A stretch of 7,718 nt of DNA. Source: Phycisphaerales bacterium UBA7708. Its GTDB lineage: Bacteria; Planctomycetota; Phycisphaerae; Sedimentisphaerales; Anaerohalosphaeraceae. Both the position numbers and the translations under genes were made by a program. The notes below the pieces were generated by a model. The model did no database searches, was not told where the DNA came from, and saw only the letters and a list, made by a program, of their open reading frames with translations. The DNA lies in assembly GCA_002482415.1 (NCBI GenBank), contig DLFY01000227.1, positions 18,991-26,708 of the forward strand, read 5' to 3'. This document shows, piece after piece, positions 1 to 5,866 of this stretch; the first letter of the stretch is position 1; every line of letters begins with the position of its first letter.

Positions 1-1381
1 CGAGGAAGCGGATGCGCCGATGCTGGACGGCGCTGAGGACCAGTCCATCCATCCAGGAGACATGGTTAGCCACCAGCAGCGCCCCGCCTTCGATGGGCAG
101 GTGTTCTTCACCGAAGACACGTAATCGATAAATCATGCGAATGGGAATCGACAGGACGAAACGAAAGACATATTCCCGCAGGTAATACAGGGTTACGATA
201 AACGTCAGAAACCCCAGACCCGACAGGACGATAAACAGGGATGCGGCGGACATTTTAAGCATGCCGGCCAGAAGTCCCACGATGCCCGAGGCGAGGGCAA
301 CACCCAGCCAGCCCAGCGAGTTGGAGGCGGCGATGATGCGTCCCAACAGGGCACGGTCGGCCCGAATCTGGATGAAGGTCTGGACCGGCACGATGTATAA
401 GCCCGCACCGGTACCCATCAGAAAGATGGCGATGAAAATCCAGGTTTTGGAGTGGCCGGCGGCCAGCCATATCGTACCGATGGAAAATAACAAGACTCCA
501 AAGGGAATGATGCCGGCCTCCAGGCTCCGGCCGGACAGCCTGCCAGCCCAGAGGGAGCCGATGCCGATGCCGATGGCGGCAATGACAAACAGATAGCCGC
601 TCTGGATGGCATTATATTGGCACACCTCGATACCGTAGGGAATCAGGTTAATCTGGGCGAAGCCGGCCAGAAACATGAAGACTGCCGCGGCAAAAACCGA
701 CGCCAGCAGATCCACATCCTGCCGGACCAGCCGCAGGGTCCGCCAGACCTCGACGAAAAACAGCGGATGGGAACTGCCGGACTGTCCGCCGGCGGGGGTT
801 TTGCGAATCAGCAGGGATGTGATCGTTCCGACCACGGCCACGACAACACAGCCGATGCCGGCCAGCGGGTATCTTTCGCCGGTAAGCTGGGCCAGTGCGG
901 GTGCAGCGGCCATACCCAGCACGATGGCCAGATAGGTCATGCCTTCCAGATAGGCGTTGGCCCGCGACAAGTGCTGCGGGGCGGCCAATTCGGGGATGAT
1001 GCCGTATTTGCTGGGCCCGAAGAAGGCGCTCTGGGTGCACATCAAAAACAGCACGGCATAACAAAAGACCGTGTTGGACATCCAGAATGCCAGGCAGCCC
1101 AACCCCATCAGCACGATTTCGGCAAACTTGACCAGCACGATAATCCGGCTTTTGCTGAACCGGTCGGCCAGAACGCCGGCAAACGGAGTAAACAGTAAAA
1201 ATGGAATCACAAACAGCATCGCGGCGGTCGAACTGACCTGGGAGGCCTTGTCCTGTCCAAGTTTGCCGATTAATAAGAAAATCATCAGCCCTTTGAACAG
1301 GTTATCGTTGGCCGCGCCGAGAAACTGCGTGGTATTCATGTAACCGAATGTATTGCCGATTTTTGAGGATTCTGTTTTCAT
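1..1381 (-). CDS. LplT-type MFS lysophospholipid transporter fused to PlsC-type acyltransferase (partial, 3' end off window)
   Basis: The frame is open from ATG at 1381 to the left edge (460 codons), so it has no stop in the window. Residues about 12-415 form a polytopic MFS carrier with LplT/Aas-type signatures: QFLGAANDNLFK (19-30), LADRFSK (71-77), QSAFFGPSKYGIIPEL (117-132) and ADRALLGRIIAASN (341-354). The chain then continues into a glycerolipid acyltransferase domain, where NHVSWMD (439-445) is the NHx4D catalytic box (H440, D445). In E. coli, LplT flips lysophospholipids to the inner leaflet and Aas re-acylates them; fusions joining the two activities are known, and some also carry a C-terminal acyl-ACP synthetase. 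Whether this one does cannot be seen. The start follows the upstream stop as TAA-TT-ATG without a good Shine-Dalgarno, suggesting coupled translation; Met15 is an alternative start. Family assignment is firm; substrate is inferred. Confidence 0.9.
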   Translation of the reverse strand, partial: MKTESSKIGNTFGYMNTTQFLGAANDNLFKGLMIFLLIGKLGQDKASQVSSTAAMLFVIPFLLFTPFAGVLADRFSKSRIIVLVKFAEIVLMGLGCLAFWMSNTVFCYAVLFLMCTQSAFFGPSKYGIIPELAAPQHLSRANAYLEGMTYLAIVLGMAAAPALAQLTGERYPLAGIGCVVVAVVGTITSLLIRKTPAGGQSGSSHPLFFVEVWRTLRLVRQDVDLLASVFAAAVFMFLAGFAQINLIPYGIEVCQYNAIQSGYLFVIAAIGIGIGSLWAGRLSGRSLEAGIIPFGVLLFSIGTIWLAAGHSKTWIFIAIFLMGTGAGLYIVPVQTFIQIRADRALLGRIIAASNSLGWLGVALASGIVGLLAGMLKMSAASLFIVLSGLGFLTFIVTLYYLREYVFRFVLSIPIRMIYRLRVFGEEHLPIEGGALLVANHVSWMDGLVLSAVQHRRIRFL

Positions 1382-1383
1382 AA

Positions 1384-2475
1384 TTATTGTACCGCAGTGG
1401 GCTTCTCTTTTCCGCAATGCTCGCAATAGGGCAATAACGTATGGCGTATCTGGCCGCAGGAGTCACATTTGTCATAGAGGTTCGTCCCGCAGGATGGACA
1501 GGTATAGACCTGCCCAGCAAGCGTCTCTTTATCCTGGCCCAGGACCAGCGTGGTCTTTTTCCGCAGGCCGCCCGCATAGCGAAGCAGGCCGATGCGGATG
1601 GGTTTGGAGCAAACCGGGCATATATGCTTGTCGTAATCCTGCTGATACTGGCGAATGAGCAGTTCTTTTTTGGGCGCGATGATCATCCGAATCAGGTATA
1701 TCAGAATTCGGATGACGATCGCCAGTATCACAAGCAGAACAATATATTTGAAATAGGGCTTGGGGAATACGTCGTTGACAACCATTAATAGTTTGACAAA
1801 GACCGCAATAAAAGCCGCCCACACCATGGCCCAGTAGGTGCTTGTGCGGTATTTCATAAACAGCCAGGAGATAACCAGAAAAATCGGCACGAGGATTCCC
1901 AGTTGGATGGCCGCGATTTTCCATATATGCTGTTTTACTAACTGCTGCAATTCGACCTGAGCATCCTGTTCACTGAGTTTTATTTTTTCACCGACGGCGG
2001 TCAGTTTATCCTCTGTTTCCTGTTTCCGAGCGGTCAGATCGGTGACCTGCTGGATAAATTGTTCCGCTTGTTTCTGCTTGTCCAAAAAGGCATCCTGACT
2101 TTTCTGCAGGGTCACCCAGCTTTGTTCGGAAAATTCGATATTCTTGGCCAGACTTTCCCGCTGCAGGCTCAAAAGCTGATCCATCGTACTGCGGAGATTG
2201 CTGACACTGTCGTCAAGATTGCGCTGTTTTTCCCGGACATTTTGAAGCTGGCGCTCGATGTGCTGCAGTTCCTGCTGCAATTGGCTGCGCTGGTGGTCAT
2301 CGTCAGCATTGACATAACGGGCACGCACTGCATGATATTGCGGGCCTTCCATCGTGCCGATGTCTTTGGTGATAAAATTGAGCAGCCAGTAGAATAATAT
2401 GCCAAATACAACGCTCAGCAGCAGGATAAAAAAGCGTATCCCCCACGAGCCTCTGGTTTTTCGTTTGGTTTCCAT
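1384..2475 (-). CDS. Coiled-coil membrane protein with two C-terminal zinc ribbons, function unknown
   Basis: This 363-residue protein is not one I recognise as a named family. A basic N-terminus leads into a first membrane span (about 14-36). A long Gln/Glu/Lys-rich region (about 58-182) has strong coiled-coil character. Three further spans follow at about 186-206, 212-232 and 243-267. The C-terminus carries four CxxC knuckles, C286/C289, C326/C329, C337/C340 and C351/C354, which read as two zinc ribbons. With four spans the two termini should share a side, and the basic N-terminus and reduced Cys pairs suggest the cytoplasm; the coiled coil would then lie in the periplasm. Start ATG has AAGGAG at 2485-2490, 9 nt upstream, overlapping the stop of the preceding hydrolase gene. 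The next gene starts 2 nt after this stop. A structural, scaffolding or sensing role in the envelope is a guess from topology. Confidence 0.88.
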   Translation of the reverse strand: METKRKTRGSWGIRFFILLLSVVFGILFYWLLNFITKDIGTMEGPQYHAVRARYVNADDDHQRSQLQQELQHIERQLQNVREKQRNLDDSVSNLRSTMDQLLSLQRESLAKNIEFSEQSWVTLQKSQDAFLDKQKQAEQFIQQVTDLTARKQETEDKLTAVGEKIKLSEQDAQVELQQLVKQHIWKIAAIQLGILVPIFLVISWLFMKYRTSTYWAMVWAAFIAVFVKLLMVVNDVFPKPYFKYIVLLVILAIVIRILIYLIRMIIAPKKELLIRQYQQDYDKHICPVCSKPIRIGLLRYAGGLRKKTTLVLGQDKETLAGQVYTCPSCGTNLYDKCDSCGQIRHTLLPYCEHCGKEKPTAVQ

Positions 2476-2488
2476 GCCTTCTGTCTCC

Positions 2489-3535
2489 TTATTGATTCAA
2501 ATAGTGTAAGACCCGGCTAATCGCAATCTGCCTGCAGGGTTGCGCCTCATTAAACAACTCATGCTTTGCGGCCGGGAGAATCTCCATTTGTGCGGCGGGG
2601 AATTTGTCCCGCAGCAATTGGGTATTATACCGCCAATCCACGGTGGTGTCTCTATCTCCCTGCAAAATAAACAGCTCTTTTTGTCTGGTCTGGATGCGTG
2701 TAAAGTGGTCGTTCCAGTCAAAAATCGATTTGACCCAGTCGAGTGAAACCACAGGAGTATGCAGGGGATCGCAATACCTGTTAAAATGGAGAAAATCCGG
2801 GTCGGAGGAATTGGCCTGGGGCAGGCGAGGGACACGATCCGTAAACGTCCGGTAAAAGGCATACGTTGCCTTGGAGACGGTATAGCCCCGCCAGCGTATC
2901 AGGGGGGCGGCAAGGACGATCTTGTCAAACAGGTCGTCCTGTCCCGATATCAGGCTGTCCAGGCCCACCGTCGCCCCGGTGCTGAATCCGACAAAATGGA
3001 TTTTCATGACCAACTCAGTCGGGGGCAGGCCGGAGGCCGAATAGAAACTCAGTCCCGCTCGTAATCCGCGTCGCCTGGGTATGCATATTTCAGCATCCAG
3101 CGTCTGCTTGATGTCCTTCACAAAATCCCGTAAGGCCTGGGTATAATCCTTTAAAGCTCCTGCTGCCGCCTGATGTCCTTCGCTCAGTCCATGCCCGGGC
3201 AGGTCAAAGGCCCCTGCCGCAAAGCCATCGTCCAGCAGGCCGGCAATCAGATGCTTCATCTGGCCGGTATGGTTCATGTAGCCATGTAAAACAATAACGA
3301 GGGCTTTGCATGTCGATGGTATCCAGAGATGCCCGGCCAGCTTCAGCCCCCCGCTGGTAAACCAGCCGAAGCGGTGCCGGACATAAGACCAATCCAGTCC
3401 GTAATGGTCAAAATAAGACTGGACGGGTTCGGGATATTCCGTCTCCCTGGTTTCGGCGAGCATATCCATCACGGACTGGATTGTCTGTTTATCCTGCATA
3501 TCCTCTATCTTAGTTGAATGTTCTATGGTTACCAC
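2489..3535 (-). CDS. Alpha/beta hydrolase, monoacylglycerol lipase / lysophospholipase type (S33 family)
   Basis: This 348-residue protein has the features of the COG2267 hydrolases: oxyanion-hole HGY (84-86), DLPGHGLSEG (111-120), nucleophile elbow GFSTG with Ser185 (183-187), acid Asp296 in GDRDTTVD (293-300) and His325 in KHE. The triad is therefore complete. No signal peptide is visible, so it is probably cytoplasmic or membrane-peripheral. The family cleaves ester bonds of monoacylglycerols or lysophospholipids; the substrate here is unknown, but the acyltransferase/flippase two genes downstream makes a lysolipid plausible. The start is GTG, supported by AAGGA 6 nt upstream and the TAA-TT-GTG junction with the preceding gene; ATG at 3499 has a poorly spaced ribosome site. 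The stretch between GHGLSEG and the nucleophile is about 25 residues longer than I expect for the family, owing to a segment at 154-177 described separately. Confidence 0.9.
   Translation of the reverse strand: MVTIEHSTKIEDMQDKQTIQSVMDMLAETRETEYPEPVQSYFDHYGLDWSYVRHRFGWFTSGGLKLAGHLWIPSTCKALVIVLHGYMNHTGQMKHLIAGLLDDGFAAGAFDLPGHGLSEGHQAAAGALKDYTQALRDFVKDIKQTLDAEICIPRRRGLRAGLSFYSASGLPPTELVMKIHFVGFSTGATVGLDSLISGQDDLFDKIVLAAPLIRWRGYTVSKATYAFYRTFTDRVPRLPQANSSDPDFLHFNRYCDPLHTPVVSLDWVKSIFDWNDHFTRIQTRQKELFILQGDRDTTVDWRYNTQLLRDKFPAAQMEILPAAKHELFNEAQPCRQIAISRVLHYLNQ
3005..3076 (-). other. In-frame 72-nt extra segment inside the hydrolase gene, possible coding insertion element
   Basis: This segment encodes residues 154-177 of the hydrolase, an Arg/Gly/Ser/Pro-rich stretch beginning RRRGLRAGLSF. 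Removing it joins DAEICIP directly to KIHFVGFSTG, restoring the usual strand leading to the nucleophile elbow. The DNA contains a 9-nt direct repeat, aactcagtc on the plus strand at 3012-3020 and 3046-3054, and a GGCC-GGA-GGCC hairpin at 3028-3038. Its length is a multiple of three and keeps the frame. This resembles in principle the palindromic elements known to insert in frame into Rickettsia genes, but I cannot show that it is repeated elsewhere; the boundaries are approximate. A lineage-specific surface loop is the simpler alternative. Confidence 0.3.
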
Positions 3536-3537
3536 AA

Positions 3538-4080
3538 TTAATCCTTGATCTTCAAAATTTCGTCTTCGGAAATCGGTTCTGTCTTTTTGATCGCCTCAAC
3601 TGTTTTCAATGTTTTTTCGCTGGGTTTATACAGGGCTACAATCGCATCGGTGACATCCACGAACTGGGCACCATCGACCTGATAATCAATCTGCCATTTG
3701 CTGACAATGATATCGACTCCTGCCTGCTGAGCTACGGCTGCTAATTCCTTTTCCACCGGGACAAGCCATTCTTTGACCGGTGCGGTTCCAAAGCCCATCA
3801 AGTGTGCCTTTTGCTGATGTTGATTGCCCCATTGTTCAAGCTCCCTGACTTTCTGCTCATCTCCTGCCGCCTTTGCTGCTTGTATCTCTTTCATCTTTTC
3901 GCGGACCTGGGTATTCCACCATTCGGAGGGGGCACAGGCAACCGCGATACAACGGGAATCGTATATCCCCACCCGCAACGGCTTGACGACCTTTTTATCC
4001 TGGCCGTGAACCGCCTGCGACACCAATCCCATAACCAGTACTACGCCTGCGGCCATTGTTAAACCTGTGATCCATTTCAT
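3538..4080 (-). CDS. Exported protein distantly similar to OmpH/Skp, uncharacterised family
   Basis: The 180-residue product begins with a Sec-type signal peptide: Lys2, a hydrophobic core at about 4-21, and likely cleavage after Ala23 (VSQA) or Gly26. The mature part opens with a beta strand, LRVGIYDSRCIAVACAP, continues into a charged helical segment rich in Lys, Glu, Gln and Ala (about 58-92), then HLMGFGTAP, and ends with VDIIVSKWQIDYQ and FVDVTDAIVALYKP. The order (strand with DSR, coiled helix, strand, D-V-T-D near the end) recalls OmpH/Skp periplasmic chaperones, but the helix is much shorter, so a chaperone role is only a possibility. Cys44 and Cys49 could form a disulfide. The start at 4080 is chosen because AAAGGA lies 8 nt upstream; the ATG at 4089 overlaps that site. 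Its ATG overlaps the stop of the small upstream gene, and the next gene begins 2 nt after its stop. Confidence 0.82.
   Translation of the reverse strand: MKWITGLTMAAGVVLVMGLVSQAVHGQDKKVVKPLRVGIYDSRCIAVACAPSEWWNTQVREKMKEIQAAKAAGDEQKVRELEQWGNQHQQKAHLMGFGTAPVKEWLVPVEKELAAVAQQAGVDIIVSKWQIDYQVDGAQFVDVTDAIVALYKPSEKTLKTVEAIKKTEPISEDEILKIKD
3542..3546 (-). promoter_or_regulatory. Ribosome binding site supporting the GTG start of the hydrolase
   Basis: AAGGA lies 6 nt upstream of the GTG at 3535, inside the last codons of the preceding gene. It favours GTG over the ATG at 3499, whose nearest purine run (GAGG) is only 2 nt away from it. Confidence 0.6.
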
Positions 4081-4196
4081 CGTACACATCCTTTCTGCAT
4101 TTTATTTTGTACGCGTGTCGTTTCCGTTGCGATTCCGATAGCCATTATCATTCCAATCAGTACCATGCTCAGAACTGTCAACCATGTCCACATCAT
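4077..4196 (-). CDS. Small single-span membrane protein (39 residues), unknown function
   Basis: This short frame starts MMWTWLTVLSMVLIGMIMAI and ends KMQKGCVR. Residues about 3-23 form one hydrophobic span with two Trp at the N-terminal edge; the rest is a short polar, net basic tail with one Cys (37). Support for a real gene: AAAGGA lies 8 nt before the ATG at 4196, the span is compact, and the TGA stop overlaps the ATG of the OmpH-like gene as ATGA, the classic coupling arrangement. It is the first gene of the left-hand cluster. An in-frame ATG at 4205 overlaps the ribosome site and is less likely. I do not recognise the family. It could be a small envelope subunit, a regulator of a neighbour, or a leader whose translation opens the next gene. 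Confidence 0.6.
   Translation of the reverse strand: MMWTWLTVLSMVLIGMIMAIGIATETTRVQNKMQKGCVR
4083..4096 (-). repeat. Duplicated translation-initiation sequence, copy 2 (before the OmpH-like gene)
   Basis: Identical 14-nt copy of AGAAAGGATGTGTA, lying in the last codons of the small membrane protein gene. AAAGGA at 4089-4094 is 8 nt before the ATG at 4080. The same spacing at both genes supports both start choices. Confidence 0.7.
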
Positions 4197-4198
4197 TT

Positions 4199-4212
4199 TA
4201 CACATCCTTTCT
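4199..4212 (-). repeat. Duplicated translation-initiation sequence, copy 1 (before the small membrane protein)
   Basis: The 14-nt AGAAAGGATGTGTA is identical to the sequence at 4083-4096. It contains AAAGGA, placed 8 nt before the ATG at 4196, and an in-frame ATG that is probably not the start. Confidence 0.7.
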
Positions 4213-4262
4213 TGTTTTCTTTTCATGCATTCTTCACTTTTTTATCTCTGTGAAATGATATG

Positions 4263-4278
4263 AACAAACAGCGTGCCA
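4263..4278 (-). promoter_or_regulatory. Possible sigma-54 (-24/-12) promoter of the five-gene left cluster
   Basis: On the minus strand the sequence reads TGGCACG-CTGT-TTGTT. The sigma-54 consensus is TGGCACG-N4-TTGCW, so the only mismatch is C to T in the -12 element; GG and the -13 G keep the 10-nt spacing. The predicted transcript start would be near 4252, leaving a leader of about 56 nt before the ATG at 4196. The -12 C is normally well conserved, so this could be weak or fortuitous. A competing sigma-70 arrangement (TTGTTC, then GATAAA about 15 nt on) overlaps it and is also imperfect. Confidence 0.4.
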
Positions 4279-4361
4279 CAGCATAAAATAGCCATAAAGC
4301 TATATATTTAAATGAATTATGCTTGCTTAGAAAATGGTTCATGCCAGAAGAAAAAGTTGTG

Positions 4362-4380
4362 ATATACAATATTTGTATAT
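4362..4380. promoter_or_regulatory. Perfect 8-3-8 inverted repeat, possible operator or enhancer site
   Basis: ATATACAA and TTGTATAT flank a 3-nt TAT spacer with no mismatch. The centre lies about 119 bp upstream of the transcript start predicted from the sigma-54-like element, a typical place for an enhancer-binding-protein site. More GTATA/TATAC half-sites follow at 4375-4379, 4385-4389 and 4412-4417. AT-rich DNA yields such repeats by chance more readily, so regulatory use is inference. Confidence 0.4.
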
Positions 4381-4394
4381 GCAATATACTCTAA

Positions 4395-4406
4395 TTGAAT
4401 ATTCAA
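4395..4406. promoter_or_regulatory. 12-bp perfect palindrome, possible operator
   Basis: TTGAATATTCAA is fully self-complementary. It lies between the 8-3-8 inverted repeat and the terminator, centred roughly 148 bp before the predicted transcript start of the left cluster. A second protein-binding site is possible but unproven. Confidence 0.3.
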
Positions 4407-4417
4407 ATTGTGTATAC

Positions 4418-4447
4418 AAAAAAAGCCGGGGCCCAGACCCGGCCTTT
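4418..4447 (-). terminator. Intrinsic terminator of the activase/HgdB-like unit
   Basis: On the minus strand a GCCGGG stem (4438-4443) pairs with CCCGGC (4425-4430) around a 7-nt loop, directly followed by seven T (4424-4418). A preceding AAAG can extend the stem with one bulged base. It begins about 50 nt after the stop of the HgdB-like gene and separates it from the left cluster, which therefore needs its own promoter. Confidence 0.88.
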
Positions 4448-4495
4448 AAATACTACTTTTATACTCTTTATTTACGGAAAACCAGTTCGGCGGAA

Positions 4496-5866
4496 TCAGC
4501 CGACTGAGGCAACTTCCGGCCGCTGGGCAGCCAGGTGCTGCTTCTGGTAGCACTGTTCGCGGAAGATGGCGATTTCGGCGTCCAGATTGGGATTGGGGGA
4601 GTCGCCAAAGTAGGCATCAATCACCGGAAAAACGATATCCGGATGCTGTTTTCTCCACCGGCGAATCATGCCTTCGGTCTTGGCGGTGACGACCCCTTCG
4701 TGCATGCAGGTAAACGGCCCGACATGGAAGATGCCGGAAATGCCGCGTCCGTGCCGGCCGGAGATGCCATGCAGCAGGACATAGACCATGCCGATTCCGA
4801 GGATGGATTCGCCGCTGACGGAACTGTGGAATTCACCGGCATTTTCGACGGTCTTGAGCAGGGTCATCATCGGAGGCAATGAATGTCTGCCGTTGAGGAT
4901 GTCATGAAATGGTTCCGACATAATTTTTCGGATATGCCGGATATAGGCATATTTGACCGTAAGCTTTGTCCAGGCGGCAATACCGCCGAAGACGTCACGC
5001 CAGTCAAACGTCTTTAACGCCGTTGCGATGCGACGACGCGTTTGCAGCAGATTGGTGCAGTTGATATAATCAAACCATTCGATCATGGAACAGCGGACGG
5101 CTTCGAGGCGATTTTCTTCGAGTTTTTCAATCACGTTATTGGTGTAGGGGTCATGCATCCGCATATAAATCTCGCCGGAATACAGCACCAGCGGGAAACG
5201 TTCGCTGGTTTGAAACCGACCGAACTGGCGGACCGTCTCCTGACCCCAGGCAGCCAGTTCCTTAACAGTGCAGCCCCGCATGAGACATTGTTCCAGTTCG
5301 GCCAGCCGCAATTCCTTGAGCTGTTCGACCTGGTCTTTGGGGCAATAGGGCCGATACCGCAATGTGATATCATCCAGCAGGTCGCTGGCAATCAGACCCC
5401 GCAGCAGCAGTTTTTGTATCTTCATTTGATCGCCGGCAGTATATTTGCCGCTGAGGATATCGAGATAGTCGGTTTTGGTCGTCGGGCCGGCGATGGGCAA
5501 GTCCGCATAGCCTTCGTCATCGAGGAAAAACCGTACCGTCTCCCGATATTTGCCAAAGCGGCACGGGCCATCGGTTGTGGGCAGGATAAACACATAGCGG
5601 CTTGTGACCGCTTCCCGGCCATGACGCTGTGTTTCCTGTTCGAGAAAGCCCAGCAGGTCGCCTACCACGCCCTTGAGGGGATGGCAGACTTCGGTGTGAA
5701 TATGCCTGCGGGCCAGTTCATAGCCTTCCCGGGTGTTGGTAGGCAGAACGATTGCTTCAATTTTATAATGACGCAGGCACGCCGCCGCGATGCGGCTGCT
5801 GATTCCCATGTAGGGCAGCAGCCACGTCCGTCCGTCGATGCGGCTGGGTTTTGTGATGTCGGTCAT
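4496..5866 (-). CDS. 2-hydroxyacyl-CoA dehydratase HgdB-like iron-sulfur protein
   Basis: The 456-residue product matches the HgdB/D-component-like half of large CoA-substrate-specific activase proteins. Its hallmarks are LLPYMG (16-21), EVCHPLKG with Cys61 (59-66), DGPCRFGKY with Cys102 (99-107) and VGPFTCMHEG with Cys387 (382-391). These three spaced cysteines are the expected ligands of an iron-sulfur cluster. In characterised relatives a partner activase hydrolyses ATP to push a low-potential electron into such a cluster for 2-hydroxyacyl-CoA dehydration or similar difficult reductions; the substrate here is unknown. I chose ATG at 5866 because AAGGAG lies 7 nt upstream. The frame extends to an ATG at 5953, but that lacks such a site. 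The first 104 bp overlap the activase gene in another frame. In many bacteria the two parts form one polypeptide. A terminator follows. Confidence 0.88.
   Translation of the reverse strand: MTDITKPSRIDGRTWLLPYMGISSRIAAACLRHYKIEAIVLPTNTREGYELARRHIHTEVCHPLKGVVGDLLGFLEQETQRHGREAVTSRYVFILPTTDGPCRFGKYRETVRFFLDDEGYADLPIAGPTTKTDYLDILSGKYTAGDQMKIQKLLLRGLIASDLLDDITLRYRPYCPKDQVEQLKELRLAELEQCLMRGCTVKELAAWGQETVRQFGRFQTSERFPLVLYSGEIYMRMHDPYTNNVIEKLEENRLEAVRCSMIEWFDYINCTNLLQTRRRIATALKTFDWRDVFGGIAAWTKLTVKYAYIRHIRKIMSEPFHDILNGRHSLPPMMTLLKTVENAGEFHSSVSGESILGIGMVYVLLHGISGRHGRGISGIFHVGPFTCMHEGVVTAKTEGMIRRWRKQHPDIVFPVIDAYFGDSPNPNLDAEIAIFREQCYQKQHLAAQRPEVASVG

Larger units (their letters stand above)
4197..4495. 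other. AT-rich intergenic region between the two transcription units
   Basis: This non-coding gap is clearly richer in A and T than the flanking genes. Besides the terminator, promoter-like element and palindromes listed separately, it contains a weak ATAGC-cataaa-GCTAT hairpin at 4288-4303. The segment 4448-4495 is the 3' untranslated part of the HgdB-like gene. I see no further gene or structured RNA in it. Confidence 0.7.

Noticed and set aside
617..1198. Long plus-strand open frame (193 codons)
   Set aside because: It lies wholly opposite the flippase-acyltransferase gene, and its translation is Gln/Gly/His-rich low-complexity sequence typical of an antisense shadow.
4081..4089. ATG at 4089 as start of the OmpH-like gene
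   Set aside because: It overlaps the AAAGGA that is correctly spaced for ATG 4080. Starting at 4080 also gives a cleaner signal peptide.
4362..4417. Repeated GTATA/TATAC motifs as a CRISPR or iteron array
   Set aside because: The units are short and irregularly spaced, with no constant spacer, and the region is generally AT-rich. A cluster of operator half-sites is the most that can be argued.
4484..4505. Inverted repeat around the stop of the HgdB-like gene as a terminator
   Set aside because: The stem is short with a bulge and no T-run follows it; the 4418-4447 hairpin with seven T is far better.
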